Source: Microvirga flavescens
GTDB lineage: Bacteria; Pseudomonadota; Alphaproteobacteria; Rhizobiales; Beijerinckiaceae
Reading direction: 5' to 3'
Assembly: GCF_003290125.1 (NCBI RefSeq)
Contig: NZ_QMKH01000002.1
Location: 62,001-126,000 of the forward strand
Length of the DNA: 64,000 bases
Position 1 is the stretch's first letter; the number at the start of each line of letters is the position of its first letter. The position numbers and the translations under genes were made by a program. This document shows, piece by piece, positions 33,520-43,045 of this stretch. The notes beneath the pieces were generated by a model that was given only the letters and a program-made list of their open reading frames with translations, was not told the origin of the DNA and made no database searches.

Positions 33520-36500
33520 GATCGATTGTCGGCGTCAAGGCCGGCATGGTGAAGGGCGATGAGCCCCCCGCCTGCGGCGGCGACGCATCCGCAGGCTGTT
33601 CCTGCTGGCGCTGCGCACGCTCCGCATCTTCCCGCGCTTTTACCTGACGCGCGGCCTCCTCGGCTGCGGCTTTCGCGCGTTGACGCTCCGCTTCCTGCTG
33701 CTGAAGCTGTCGCTGCCGTTCCGCCGCCGCTTTCTCGAAGGCTTCGATCTTCTCGAGTTCTCGCTTCAGCACGACGGCGGCCAATCCATTGCGGAAGGAT
33801 CCGGAATCGACCTCCCGCACAGGCGCGCCGAGTGTTCCTTTCCAGGCCAATCCAGTGGAAGGAGGAGCGCCTGTCCAACCCTGTGGCGCAGCCTTTGCCG
33901 TCAACGCGCCGCGCGCATCGAACGTCATCGTCCTGAAATCGTACGTGACGGCTCCCTGCCAGTTCGCGCGCTGGCTCTCGACAACGAACGGAGAGAGGCG
34001 AAGCACGCCGCCGACAAGCGCGGCGGAGGTCGTGACTGAGGCGGCGGCGAGCGGAGCACGGCTCAGTTCTTCCCCGAGGATCGCATCGACCCTGCCGGCA
34101 GCGAGCGGGTCACTCTCGGCAAGCGCACGCTTCAAGGCGCGGTCGAGGGCTGTAGGATCGGCGCCGGGAATTTTCAGATTGGCGATGCGCCAATCGCCCG
34201 CGCCGCCGAGATTGGCGACGAGCCCCGCGATGTTCTGCGCCGACGTGCCAAACTTCAAAGAACCGGACAGACGCCCTTCGAGAGGCGTCGTTCCGGCAAA
34301 GGCCTGGAGCGAGACATCGCGCAAAGCTCCTTCGCCCACGATGGAGGCCAGCGCGCCCTGTCGCGAGATCGAAGCCGAGCCGGTCAGCCGGCCATCGCCC
34401 AGACCGGCATCGAGATTGTTGATCGCGATGCCATCGAGCATGGCGCTTAAGTTGAAGCTGGCTTTCGTGGCCTGGATGCCGCGCCCGAGATCGAGAGTCG
34501 CCGTCTTGACGGTGACCTGCCCGCCGGTCATCAGCCGCGCGCTTGGCCCAAACCCGACGGTGGACCACAGCGTGTTGGGATCGCCCGCCGCGTTGAGGCT
34601 CAACACGTTCGCGAGCCACGGCAGGGAGAGGCGTTGAAGCGAGATCTCTCCATTGATTTCCGAGCGCGCGCGCGCCGTGAGACGCGCTTGAACCGGCTCG
34701 CTGGCGACGGTGCCGGAAATGTCGATCAGGGTCGCATCGCGCTCGCGCCCCAACACCATCCGCCCACTCGCCGGAACGGGCGAAACGATGCCGCTGCTGT
34801 CACCCATGAGGCGTAGGAAGGGCAAGATATCCGCGCTCTGGACTTCAACCTCGCCACTGTCGACCACATCGTCCGCCGCGCTCAAGGCGAAGGGGCGCTT
34901 CGTCGTGACGGTCAGGCCGCCGACATCGCCGGAGAGCGTGACGTTGAAACGGCCCGATGCGACGCGCGCACCGCGCATGGTGATGCTGGAAGGCCGCTTG
35001 AGCGAGGGCGCATCGCCCTGCCCGAGCCATAGCCCCGTGTTGTCGGTGGCGAGCAGTACATCGAGGTTCTCGGTCTTGCCGTCGGCGGATTCGACCTTGC
35101 CGTCGAAGCGCCCGCCCGCGACGGTTCCTCGCGCCGTCGTGCGCAGGTGGAAGGCCGTGGACCCGGCGGGAGGCGCAATGCGCTCCGTCACCACATCGAG
35201 ATTCACGTCGCCTTCGCGCACGAACGGAGGCGTCAGTTGCGAAATGCCGCCGACCCACACGCTACCGAGAATATCGAGCAGCGGCGCGGCGCGCTGGGCC
35301 GTGACCTTGCCGGCGATCCGGCCCGATCCATTGGGATCGATACGCCCGTTGACGCGGGCATTGGCGCCGGCGAGATCGACGATGTCGAGCGTCTCCACCA
35401 CAAGCGCCTTGCCGTCGGAGAGAACGCGCGCGGAAATGCGCCCCGCGCCGGGGCGGTTTCCGGCGCGCACGTTACGCGCATCGAGAGTGAAGCCGACATC
35501 GACATTCTGCGTGGCGTCGAAGACGCTCGACAGCTGCGGCAACTGATCGAGGTTGAGATCCTGAAGGGCCAGCTGAGCCTCAAGACGGCCGCGCTGCCCC
35601 GCCTCCGGAGCGGCGAAGCGCACATTGCCCGAAAGCACCGTGTCACCCGCCTTCACGCGCATGCGGCTCAAGGACAGGATCGGGCTCGCGAAAGAGATGT
35701 CGGACGCCACCTCGACGGGACGCCCGTCGAGAGCTTTTAGAAACGGCGAGCGAATATCGATGCGTTCGAGATAGCGTGCGAGCCTGTCGGAGACGTTAGA
35801 GGTGATGGCGACGCGCCCCTCAAGGCCGATCTGGCCCGAGAGATCGGTTTCTCCCTGCACCGTTACACGGGTCTCGCCCGGCGCCATGAACTCGAACCGT
35901 TCCAGCTTCACCTGCCCGCCGATGAGGGACGCGCGCAGGACCGCGCTCGACAGGTCCTCCTGCCCGAGGCCGATGCTGTCGAGCTTGAGGTCGAGATCGA
36001 TGGGCAGGGTGTTGGCCGGCAACGACCAGGCCGCGATGCGGCTTTTGAAATCGCGCCCGTTCGATGAAATGATGAAGCTGTCCGCATCGAGCCGCCGCCC
36101 TTCGAGCTTGAGCGAGATGCGCGGATCGCTGAGCTGGATCTCGCCCTGCCCTATCATGCGCAGGCTCGCGCCGCCCTCCCCCGCCTCTAGGCTCGTATTG
36201 TCGAGAGCAATGCGGCCCTGTTTCGTCTTGAAGCCGGTTTCAAGGATGATGGGGATCGGAATGCCCGCCGCCGCCACCTGGGCCGGGGGGCCGAAAAGGA
36301 TCTTCGCCTTGCCGGCGGCAAGAGAGGCCGTGTCCGCGCCGAGGGCCAGCTTTGCGTCGATGTCGAAGCGCGGATGATGGTCTCCCCCGCCCGCGAGCTT
36401 CACCTGGACGGTCTTGTCCTCGCCGAGTTCCGCCGTCACGAGGCGGAACGGGATACCCCGGGTCGTCCCCTCCACCCGCCAGGGCCCGGTAAGCTTTTGC

Positions 36501-37006
36501 CCCTCGACCGTGACGTTGTCGGCAAAGATCTGGTCGGTGCGTCCGGTGTCCGGGCGCTGGGTCGTCACCAGCAGCTGCGAGATCTTCAGGTTCTCGACCG
36601 CCAGTTCACGTCCGCGAAGGCCGGAAAAGACGTAAGGCGGCGCGAAGGTGCCATCTTTGGCGACGGGGATATGCAGATCCGCCCGCCCGATCCGGGTTTC
36701 GGTGAACCGCACCTCACCGCGAAGGAGGGGCATCAGCTCCACTTCGGCCCAGATGTAATCGGCCACCAGGGAGGGAGCTTCGGGGGCACCTGAGCCGAGG
36801 CGCAGGCGGTCGACGCGCAGGCGCGGCGACGGCAGGAGACGGACGGCGATCCGCCCCTCCGTATGGGCCTCGATGCCGGACGCGCGGGAAATCGTCTGAT
36901 CGATAAGCTCGCGCCGCCCCTCCCAATCCATCAAGGGCGGCGCCGCGACGGCGGCCGCCAGGACCAGAATGATGATGGACGCGACGACGGTCAGAATGTC
37001 ACGCAA
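33479..37006 (-). CDS. Large AsmA-family envelope protein, 1175 aa
   Basis: An N-terminal membrane anchor (about 5-25) is followed by a long periplasmic beta-rich region with AsmA features: D-R-L-R-L-G near residue 67, L-P-S-P-R-L-R-V, and repeated short strands ending in G-R-L-T-G-type turns. The C-terminal about 120 residues contain a Lys/Glu/Gln-rich coiled coil (E-R-Q-R-L-Q-Q-Q-E-A-E-R-Q-R-A-K) and a Pro-rich tail. AsmA-like proteins are thought to bridge the membranes and carry lipids; the specific role here is inferred. The start is TTG at 37006 with GGGAG upstream. The end overlaps the convergent RHH gene. Confidence 0.8.
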   Translation of the reverse strand: MRDILTVVASIIILVLAAAVAAPPLMDWEGRRELIDQTISRASGIEAHTEGRIAVRLLPSPRLRVDRLRLGSGAPEAPSLVADYIWAEVELMPLLRGEVRFTETRIGRADLHIPVAKDGTFAPPYVFSGLRGRELAVENLKISQLLVTTQRPDTGRTDQIFADNVTVEGQKLTGPWRVEGTTRGIPFRLVTAELGEDKTVQVKLAGGGDHHPRFDIDAKLALGADTASLAAGKAKILFGPPAQVAAAGIPIPIILETGFKTKQGRIALDNTSLEAGEGGASLRMIGQGEIQLSDPRISLKLEGRRLDADSFIISSNGRDFKSRIAAWSLPANTLPIDLDLKLDSIGLGQEDLSSAVLRASLIGGQVKLERFEFMAPGETRVTVQGETDLSGQIGLEGRVAITSNVSDRLARYLERIDIRSPFLKALDGRPVEVASDISFASPILSLSRMRVKAGDTVLSGNVRFAAPEAGQRGRLEAQLALQDLNLDQLPQLSSVFDATQNVDVGFTLDARNVRAGNRPGAGRISARVLSDGKALVVETLDIVDLAGANARVNGRIDPNGSGRIAGKVTAQRAAPLLDILGSVWVGGISQLTPPFVREGDVNLDVVTERIAPPAGSTAFHLRTTARGTVAGGRFDGKVESADGKTENLDVLLATDNTGLWLGQGDAPSLKRPSSITMRGARVASGRFNVTLSGDVGGLTVTTKRPFALSAADDVVDSGEVEVQSADILPFLRLMGDSSGIVSPVPASGRMVLGRERDATLIDISGTVASEPVQARLTARARSEINGEISLQRLSLPWLANVLSLNAAGDPNTLWSTVGFGPSARLMTGGQVTVKTATLDLGRGIQATKASFNLSAMLDGIAINNLDAGLGDGRLTGSASISRQGALASIVGEGALRDVSLQAFAGTTPLEGRLSGSLKFGTSAQNIAGLVANLGGAGDWRIANLKIPGADPTALDRALKRALAESDPLAAGRVDAILGEELSRAPLAAASVTTSAALVGGVLRLSPFVVESQRANWQGAVTYDFRTMTFDARGALTAKAAPQGWTGAPPSTGLAWKGTLGAPVREVDSGSFRNGLAAVVLKRELEKIEAFEKAAAERQRQLQQQEAERQRAKAAAEEAARQVKAREDAERAQRQQEQPADASPPQAGGSSPFTMPALTPTIDLKPPPVVRGAPGG

Positions 37007-37087
37007 GAGGCGCTTTCTCCCTTTTTGCCCTAAAGGGTTAGCTCAAGGGCAAAGATCACGGTAGCATGGCCGCCCCGCCGTCCACCG

Positions 37088-38503
37088 TCAAAGCGTAACG
37101 ATCTTGCCCGGGTTCATGATGTTGTGCGGATCGACCGCCCGCTTCAAGACGCGCATCAGGTCGAGCGCCTCGGGGCTGTATTCGATTTCGAGGTATTTCA
37201 TCTTTTTCTGCCCCACCCCGTGCTCGCCCGTGCAGGTGCCTTCCATCGCAAGGGCACGGCGGACAAGCCGGTCGATGAAGGCTTCGCAGGCGGCGATCTC
37301 AGCAGGATTGTCCGTGTCGATGAGCGGCTGGACATGGAAATTCCCGTCGCCCACATGGCCGACGATGGGGGCAATGAGCCCGCTTTCCAGAATGTCCTGC
37401 TTGGTTTCATCGACGCATTCGGCGAGCCGGGAAATCGGCACGCATACATCGGTGGCGACCGACTGCGCGCCGGGCCTGAGGCCCCGGGCCGCCCAATAGG
37501 CATCGTGCCGCGCCTGCCACAGGCGGCTGCGGTCCTCGGCCTTCGTCGCCCACTCGAACGGCCCGCCGCCGTACTCGGCGGCGATTTCGCCGAAGCTTTC
37601 CGCCTGCTCCTTCACCCCGGCGTTCGAGCCGTGGAATTCCAGCAGCAGCAAGGGACTCTCCGGCAGGGCGAGCTTTGAATGGGCGTTGACCGCCTTCACC
37701 TGCACCTCGTCGAGTAGTTCGATGCGGGCAACCGGGATGCCTGACTGAATGGTGATGATCACCGCATCGCAGGCGGCCTTGACCGAGGGAAACGGGCAGA
37801 TGCCCGCTGAAATAGCCTCCGGAATGCCGTTCAGCTTCAGCGTGATCTCGGTCACGATGCCGAGCGTGCCCTCGGCCCCGATGAAAAGGTGTGTCAGATC
37901 GTAGCCCGCCGAGCTCTTCCTGGCGCGGCTTGCGGTTTTCACGATTTCACCGTTGGGCAAAACGACCGTCAGCGCGAGAACGACGTCCTTCATCGTGCCG
38001 TAGCGGACGGCATTGGTGCCGGAGGCGCGCGTGGACACCATGCCGCCGATAGAGGCATCCGCACCGGGATCGATGGGGAAGAACAGGCCGCGATCGCGCA
38101 GGTATTCGTTCAGTTCCTTGCGGGTGACGCCCGCCTCGACGACGCAGTCGAGATCTTCCTCATGCACCGCGACGATCTGTTTCATGAGGCTCACATCGAC
38201 GCAGACGCCGCCGAACGGCGCGTTGATGTGGCCCTCGAGGGACGTGCCCGTGCCGAAAGGCACGACGGGGACGTTGTGCGAGGCGCAGAGCTTCACGATG
38301 TTCGCCACCTCCTCCGTGGTGCGGGGATAGACCACGAGATCCGGTGGCTGGTTCTTCACCCATGTCAGCGTGTGGCCGTGCTGCTCGCGCACGGCCGCGG
38401 AGGTCGCGACCCGCTCACCGTAGCGCTCGGTCAACGCGGCGGTGACGGAAGCCAGCGCCGCCTCGGGCGGCCGGGAGCGAGGGGATGTGAGCGGTGCGTT
38501 CAT
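37088..38503 (-). CDS. FAD-linked oxidase, GlcD/D-lactate dehydrogenase type
   Basis: The 471-aa protein has a PCMH-type FAD domain (about 40-220; P-R-T-T-E-E-V-A-N-I-V, P-F-G-T-G-T-S-L-E-G-H, G-G-M-V-S-T-R-A-S-G-T-N-A-V-R-Y-G) and the FAD-oxidase C domain ending with G-E-H-G-V-G. Likely substrates are D-lactate or glycolate; no GlcE/GlcF partners lie beside it, so D-lactate dehydrogenase (cytochrome) is more likely than glycolate oxidase. ATG 38503 is chosen; GTG 38536 is an alternative. It is divergent from the thioesterase gene. Confidence 0.87.
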   Translation of the reverse strand: MNAPLTSPRSRPPEAALASVTAALTERYGERVATSAAVREQHGHTLTWVKNQPPDLVVYPRTTEEVANIVKLCASHNVPVVPFGTGTSLEGHINAPFGGVCVDVSLMKQIVAVHEEDLDCVVEAGVTRKELNEYLRDRGLFFPIDPGADASIGGMVSTRASGTNAVRYGTMKDVVLALTVVLPNGEIVKTASRARKSSAGYDLTHLFIGAEGTLGIVTEITLKLNGIPEAISAGICPFPSVKAACDAVIITIQSGIPVARIELLDEVQVKAVNAHSKLALPESPLLLLEFHGSNAGVKEQAESFGEIAAEYGGGPFEWATKAEDRSRLWQARHDAYWAARGLRPGAQSVATDVCVPISRLAECVDETKQDILESGLIAPIVGHVGDGNFHVQPLIDTDNPAEIAACEAFIDRLVRRALAMEGTCTGEHGVGQKKMKYLEIEYSPEALDLMRVLKRAVDPHNIMNPGKIVTL

Positions 38504-38684
38504 GAATGTTTCAGATCTAACTGGGAATGTTCTCACCCGTTACCTACCAAAACAACCGCCTTGGCAACACTCACGATGGCAGACGCGTTCCGACAATCCT
38601 GCATGGCTGACAAAATGTGCTATTGTTCGCGAGCGGTTTTAGGCTGCATAGTGAGAGGGCAAGAGCGGAAGGAGAGCGCCGACG

Positions 38685-39230
38685 ATGAGTGAACGGGCAG
38701 CCCCAATCTTCTTCTTTGCCCCGTTCGTATCCTCCACGATGCGGGTCGAGCCCGCTTGGATCGACTACAACGGCCACATGAACATGGCCTACTACCATGT
38801 TCTGTTCGACAGGACCGTGGAGGAGGCCTTCTCCACCATCGGCCTTGGCCAGGAATATGCGGAGGAACGCAAGGCCTCCGTCTTCGTCGCCGAGGTGCAT
38901 ACGCTCTACAAGCGCGAGCTGACGATGCACGACCGGGTCCGCGTCACCCTGCAGCTCATCGATTTCGACGAGAAACGCCTTCACCTCTACATGGAAGCCC
39001 GCCACATCGAGGAAGGCTGGGTCGCGGCGACCTCCGAGGCTCTTTTCCTCCATGTGGACCTCGAAAGCCGCAAGGTCGCGCTTTTCCCCGAGGACATTCT
39101 GAACAGCCTGTCGGTGATGAAGGCCGCCCACAAGCGCCTTGCCACCCCTCCGGCTTTGGGCCGGGTAATGGGCATTCCCTCCAAGACGGAAATTCAGGAA
39201 ACCATGCTCGCGACGGGTACCCGGCACTGA
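38685..39230 (+). CDS. Hotdog-fold thioesterase
   Basis: The 181-aa protein has the 4HBT signature W-I-D-Y-N-G-H-M-N-M-A-Y-Y, with the catalytic-type Asp/Asn region followed by a long helix, and a second strand L-Y-K-R-E-L. It is predicted to hydrolyse an acyl-CoA in the cytoplasm. Related proteins occur with carnitine dehydrogenase, but no such gene is present. GGAGAG lies before the ATG. Confidence 0.85.
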   Translation: MSERAAPIFFFAPFVSSTMRVEPAWIDYNGHMNMAYYHVLFDRTVEEAFSTIGLGQEYAEERKASVFVAEVHTLYKRELTMHDRVRVTLQLIDFDEKRLHLYMEARHIEEGWVAATSEALFLHVDLESRKVALFPEDILNSLSVMKAAHKRLATPPALGRVMGIPSKTEIQETMLATGTRH

Positions 39231-39281
39231 TCCGGCCTTTTTACCCTTGACGACGCGCTCAAACTGGCGATGATCGCCGCC

Positions 39282-39332
39282 ATGACCAAGACCTCACCCA
39301 CGTTCTTTTCGTATTACCGCCGCTCTCCATAG
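39282..39332 (+). CDS. Putative tyrA leader peptide (16 aa, MTKTSPTFFSYYRRSP)
   Basis: A short frame ATG to TAG, with an in-frame upstream ATG at 39270. It contains Phe-Phe-Ser-Tyr-Tyr, as expected for a leader peptide sensing aromatic amino acids, placed 105 bp before the prephenate dehydrogenase gene and followed by an intrinsic terminator. No Shine-Dalgarno is evident. A TTGACG at 39247-39252 is a possible -35, so transcription could begin close to this ATG (leaderless, as known for the Sinorhizobium trp leader). Arg codons at its end (CGCCGCTCT) can pair with AGAGGCGCG just downstream, giving a pause hairpin. Confidence 0.72.
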   Translation: MTKTSPTFFSYYRRSP

Positions 39333-39373
39333 AGGCGCGGCACGAGATCGATTGGTTTTTTCGTCGAAACAAT

Positions 39374-39399
39374 GCCGCCGCAAGGCGGCTTTCTTGTTT
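39374..39399 (+). terminator. Attenuator terminator upstream of tyrA
   Basis: GCCGCC-GCAA-GGCGGC is followed by TTTCTTGTTT. GCGGCA at 39337-39342 can pair with TGCCGC at 39373-39378 and so compete with the terminator stem, giving an antiterminator. The element also ends any read-through from the thioesterase gene. Confidence 0.72.
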
Positions 39400-39436
39400 C
39401 GAAATGTCCTTGCGGCGGCCAGCCCCCGAGGACCGC

Positions 39437-40240
39437 ATGTTGGAACAATCTCTTGAAATCGCTGACCGCAGGCCCCTGAGGCCAAGCCGGGAAAGCATCT
39501 CGCCCGCGCCGCAACGCAGGCCGAGCCTCGGGCTGATCGGCGTCGGGGCTTTCGGCGAATTCTGCATCGCGCATCTGGCGGGGCATTTCGATGTTTCGAT
39601 TCACGATCCACGCCGTGACCTCGGCGTGCTCGAGAAGAGCCAGGGCGTGCGCGTCACCGATCTCGCGACGGCGGCGCAGAAGGACATCGTGCTCCTCGCC
39701 GTCGCACCTCGCGACCTGCGGGACGTGGCGAGGAAGATCGCGCCGCACCTCAAGATCGGCAGCCTCGTGATCGACGTCTGCTCGATCAAGACGAAGCCCC
39801 TTGCCATTCTGGCCGAGGAACTGCCCGCCCATGCCGAGATTGTGGGAACCCATCCCCTCTTCGGTCCGCGAAGCGGCAAAGACGGGATCGAGGGGCTGAC
39901 CATCGCGGTCTGCTCATCGGGCAGCCCGCGCGGGCGGCTCGTCACCCGGTTCTTGAGGAAAAAGCTAGGCCTTCGCGTCGTTCCCACGACCCCCGAGCGG
40001 CACGACGAAGAGATGGCCTACGTGCAGGGCCTGACGCACCTTCTCTCCCGCATCGTCCTGGCCATGGACGTGCCCGCGATCGAGCACACCACGGCGACCT
40101 TCGATCATCTGATGCGGATGGTCGGGATGGTGCGGGACGATTCAGACGAGATCTTCCGCGCGATCACAGAGGAAAACCCCTTCGCCGCCGAAGTGAAGCG
40201 TCGCCTTCGTGAGGCGGCGCAGGCTGTTACCACTTTCTAG
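39437..40240 (+). CDS. tyrA: Prephenate/arogenate dehydrogenase
   Basis: The 267-aa protein of the TyrA superfamily has an NAD(P) motif G-L-I-G-V-G-A-F-G-E-F at about residues 29-39, C-S-I-K-T-K near 117, G-T-H-P-L-F-G-P near 139 (substrate His), and a helical C-terminal domain with E-M-A-Y-V-Q-G-L-T-H. It carries out the oxidative step of tyrosine synthesis. ATG 39437 has GAGG 5 nt before; an earlier in-frame start at 39404 would extend into the leader region. An apparent FF/YY leader attenuator precedes it. It shares its stop-codon CTAG with the convergent gene. Confidence 0.88.
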   Translation: MLEQSLEIADRRPLRPSRESISPAPQRRPSLGLIGVGAFGEFCIAHLAGHFDVSIHDPRRDLGVLEKSQGVRVTDLATAAQKDIVLLAVAPRDLRDVARKIAPHLKIGSLVIDVCSIKTKPLAILAEELPAHAEIVGTHPLFGPRSGKDGIEGLTIAVCSSGSPRGRLVTRFLRKKLGLRVVPTTPERHDEEMAYVQGLTHLLSRIVLAMDVPAIEHTTATFDHLMRMVGMVRDDSDEIFRAITEENPFAAEVKRRLREAAQAVTTF

Positions 40241-40512
40241 CAACCCACCGATCCAGGCGGGCAAAACCTGCGAAGGGTGTTCGGTTGCGGCGGGTTCGTG
40301 AACATCTGCTGCCGGTCGACCCGCTGGCGAAGCTGGTTGTTGTCGATCTGCTGCTGTTGCTGCCGCCGCAAGGATCGCTCCTCCTGTATGATGGAGCGGT
40401 TGATATCGTCCACCGTGCGTTCGGACGAGCTCTTGCGCGGCAGACGCTGCGTTTGCGCGAGAGCGGGCGCGGCTAGGCTGACGAGGACGAGAAATGCCAT
40501 CACGAGACGCAT
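40237..40512 (-). CDS. Small secreted protein, 91 aa, unknown
   Basis: A clear signal peptide (M-R-L-V-M-A-F-L-V-L-V-S-L-A-A-P-A-L-A-Q) is followed by a polar, glutamine- and arginine-rich mature part (R-R-Q-Q-Q-Q-Q-I-D-N-N-Q-L-R-Q-R) and a C-terminus with two cysteines (F-C-P-P-G-S-V-G-C). Probably periplasmic. The family is not recognised. The ends of this gene and tyrA overlap by the palindrome CTAG. Confidence 0.7.
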   Translation of the reverse strand: MRLVMAFLVLVSLAAPALAQTQRLPRKSSSERTVDDINRSIIQEERSLRRQQQQQIDNNQLRQRVDRQQMFTNPPQPNTLRRFCPPGSVGC

Positions 40513-40651
40513 GGGACATCCCTTTACGAACGAACAATCCCTATATGGAAGCGAAAGCACGCTCCTTCAACGCGGTTACCCACGGAAGTTACCCACGCCT
40601 GCGGCAGCCCGCCCCTGCATTCCGGCCTCGACGCCGTTCGCCTTTTGATCC

Positions 40652-43045
40652 ATGTTCGCGCCGATGAATCAGCCTGACGATAACCCCGATCCGCATCGCG
40701 ACCTTGCCCACGAGCCGGCCTCCGGCTCCTTGAGCGCGCGCGCCCGTGCGACGGTCGCCCCGCAATCGCCCTATCTTTCGGGCCTCAACCCCGAGCAGCG
40801 TGCCGCCGTGGAGGCGACCGAAGGGCCCGTGCTGGTGCTTGCGGGCGCGGGAACCGGCAAGACCCGGGTTCTGACCACCCGCATCGCCCACCTGATCGCG
40901 ACCGGCAAGGCCCGCCCCTTCGACATTCTCGCCGTGACCTTCACCAACAAGGCCGCGCGAGAGATGAAGGAGCGCGTCTCCAGCCTGATCGGCCCTGTCG
41001 CGGAGGGCATGCAATGGCTCGGCACCTTCCACTCCATCGGCACCAAGATCCTGCGCCGCCACGCGGAGCTGGTGGGCCTGCGCTCGGACTTCACGATTCT
41101 CGGCACGGACGACCAGCTTCGCCTGATGAAACAGGTGATCGAGGTCGAGAACATCGACGAGAAGCGCTGGCCGGCCCGCCAGCTCGCCTCCTATATCGAC
41201 GGCTGGAAGAACCGGGGTCTTGGCCCCGAACAGGTGCCCGCCGGTGAGGCGGGAGCATTCGCCAACGGCAAGGGCGGCAAGCTCTATGCCGCCTATCAGG
41301 ACAGGCTGAAGGTTCTCAACGCCGCCGATTTCGGCGACCTCCTGCTCGAATGCCTGCGCCTGTGGCGCGAGCATCCGGACATTCTGGAGCAGTACCAGAA
41401 CCGTTTCCGTTACATGCTGGTGGATGAGTATCAGGACACCAACGTCGCGCAATATCTCTGGCTGCGTCTTCTTGCCCAGAAGCGCAAGAACATCTGCTGC
41501 GTCGGCGACGACGACCAGTCGATCTATGGCTGGCGCGGCGCGGAAGTCGACAACATCCTGCGCTTCGAGCACGATTTTCCCGGCGCGGTGGTGATCCGTC
41601 TGGAGCGCAACTACCGCTCCACCGGCCACATCCTTTCCGCCGCCTCGGGCCTCATCGCCAAGAACAAGGATCGCCTCGGCAAGACCCTGCGCACGGAGGA
41701 TGAACCCGGCGAGAAGGTGACGCTGACGGGCGCGTGGGATTCCGAGGACGAAGCGCGCTTGATCGGTGAGGAAATCGAGTCGCTGCAGGCCAAGCGCCAT
41801 CCCTTGTCGGAAGTCGCGATTCTCGTGCGCATCTCCGCGCAGATGCGCGAGATCGAAGACCGGCTCGTGACTCTCGGCGTGCCCTATCGCGTGATCGGCG
41901 GCCCGCGCTTCTACGAACGCGCCGAAATCCGCGATGCGCTGGCCTATCTTCGCGTCGTCAACCAGCCCGCCGACGATCTCGCTTTCGAGCGCATCGTCAA
42001 CGTGCCAAAGCGCGGGCTCGGCGATGCCACGATCCAGATTCTCCACAACCATGCCCGCGCTGCGCGCGTGCCGTTGACGGAAGCCGCGCGCTTCATGATC
42101 GAGACGGACGAGCTGAAGCCAAAGCCACGCGCCACCTTGCGCGATCTTCTCACCTCGTTCGGCCGCTGGGCGAAGCTTTCGGAGACCATGACGCAGTCTG
42201 AAGTCGCGCAGATCGTTCTGGATGAATCCGGCTATACCGAGATGTGGCAGAAGGACCGTTCGGCGGATGCCGCGGGACGCCTCGAGAACCTCAAGGAACT
42301 CGTGCGCTCGATGGAGGAGTTCCCCGATCTCCAGAGCTTCCTCGAGCATGTCTCTCTGGTGATGGAAGCCAACGAGACCGACACCACCGAGCGCGTGAGC
42401 CTGATGACGCTGCACGCCGCGAAGGGGCTAGAATTCGACACGGTTTTCCTTCCCGGTTGGGAGGAAGGCCTGTTCCCGAACCAGCGCGCCCTCGATGAGA
42501 GCGGCCGCGCCGGCCTCGAGGAAGAACGCCGCCTGGCGCATGTTGGCCTCACCCGTGCGAAGCGCCATGCGAAGATCTATTTCGCCTCCAACCGGCGCAT
42601 CCACGGCATGTGGAACTCCACCGTCCCCAGCCGCTTCATCGACGATCTGCCCGAGCACAATGTGGAGGTGGTCGAAGCCCCCGCGAACTTCTCGCATGGC
42701 GGCGGATACGGCGGCGGCTCGCGCTTCGACAGCAAGCCGACTTTCAGCGGCTCGACCTATCAGACGCCCGGCTGGCAGCGCGCACAGGCGCATCGCACGG
42801 GCGGGGGCGAGGACGGCGGCTATTCCGCCCGCCGCTCCGGCGACCGGCGCGGGCCGATGCTGATCGAAGGCGAACTCGTCGCCAAGTCCACCGGCGGCTC
42901 GGCCTTCAAGGTCGAGGGGCGCATCCTGCACAACAAGTTCGGCCCCGGCACCATCATCGCCATCGACGGCAACAAGCTGACAGTCGAATTCGACAAGGCG
43001 GGACGCAAGATGGTGCTGGACAGTTTTGTCGAGGCGCTGGGGTAG
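40652..43045 (+). CDS. uvrD: UvrD/PcrA-type superfamily 1 DNA helicase
   Basis: The 797-aa 3'-5' helicase has the Q-motif L-N-P-E-Q-R-A-A-V near residues 45-53, Walker A A-G-A-G-T-G-K-T (64-71), motif Ia T-F-T-N-K-A-A-R-E-M, Walker B D-E-Y-Q-D-T-N, motif III D-D-D-Q-S-I-Y-G-W-R-G, motif IV Y-R-S-T, motif V T-L-H-A-A-K-G-L-E-F and motif VI V-G-L-T-R-A-K. A Gly-rich linker (about 670-720) leads to a C-terminal Tudor-like domain (H-N-K-F-G-P-G-T-I-I-A-I-D-G) as in PcrA. It unwinds DNA in nucleotide excision and mismatch repair. Confidence 0.95.
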   Translation: MFAPMNQPDDNPDPHRDLAHEPASGSLSARARATVAPQSPYLSGLNPEQRAAVEATEGPVLVLAGAGTGKTRVLTTRIAHLIATGKARPFDILAVTFTNKAAREMKERVSSLIGPVAEGMQWLGTFHSIGTKILRRHAELVGLRSDFTILGTDDQLRLMKQVIEVENIDEKRWPARQLASYIDGWKNRGLGPEQVPAGEAGAFANGKGGKLYAAYQDRLKVLNAADFGDLLLECLRLWREHPDILEQYQNRFRYMLVDEYQDTNVAQYLWLRLLAQKRKNICCVGDDDQSIYGWRGAEVDNILRFEHDFPGAVVIRLERNYRSTGHILSAASGLIAKNKDRLGKTLRTEDEPGEKVTLTGAWDSEDEARLIGEEIESLQAKRHPLSEVAILVRISAQMREIEDRLVTLGVPYRVIGGPRFYERAEIRDALAYLRVVNQPADDLAFERIVNVPKRGLGDATIQILHNHARAARVPLTEAARFMIETDELKPKPRATLRDLLTSFGRWAKLSETMTQSEVAQIVLDESGYTEMWQKDRSADAAGRLENLKELVRSMEEFPDLQSFLEHVSLVMEANETDTTERVSLMTLHAAKGLEFDTVFLPGWEEGLFPNQRALDESGRAGLEEERRLAHVGLTRAKRHAKIYFASNRRIHGMWNSTVPSRFIDDLPEHNVEVVEAPANFSHGGGYGGGSRFDSKPTFSGSTYQTPGWQRAQAHRTGGGEDGGYSARRSGDRRGPMLIEGELVAKSTGGSAFKVEGRILHNKFGPGTIIAIDGNKLTVEFDKAGRKMVLDSFVEALG

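Noticed and set aside
39374..39399. Hairpin read only as a terminator of the thioesterase gene
   Set aside because: The FF/YY leader frame and competing stem just upstream make an attenuator for tyrA the better explanation, although it may also stop read-through.
40589..42415. 608-aa minus-strand frame opposite the helicase gene
   Set aside because: Antisense shadow; all helicase motifs are on the plus strand.
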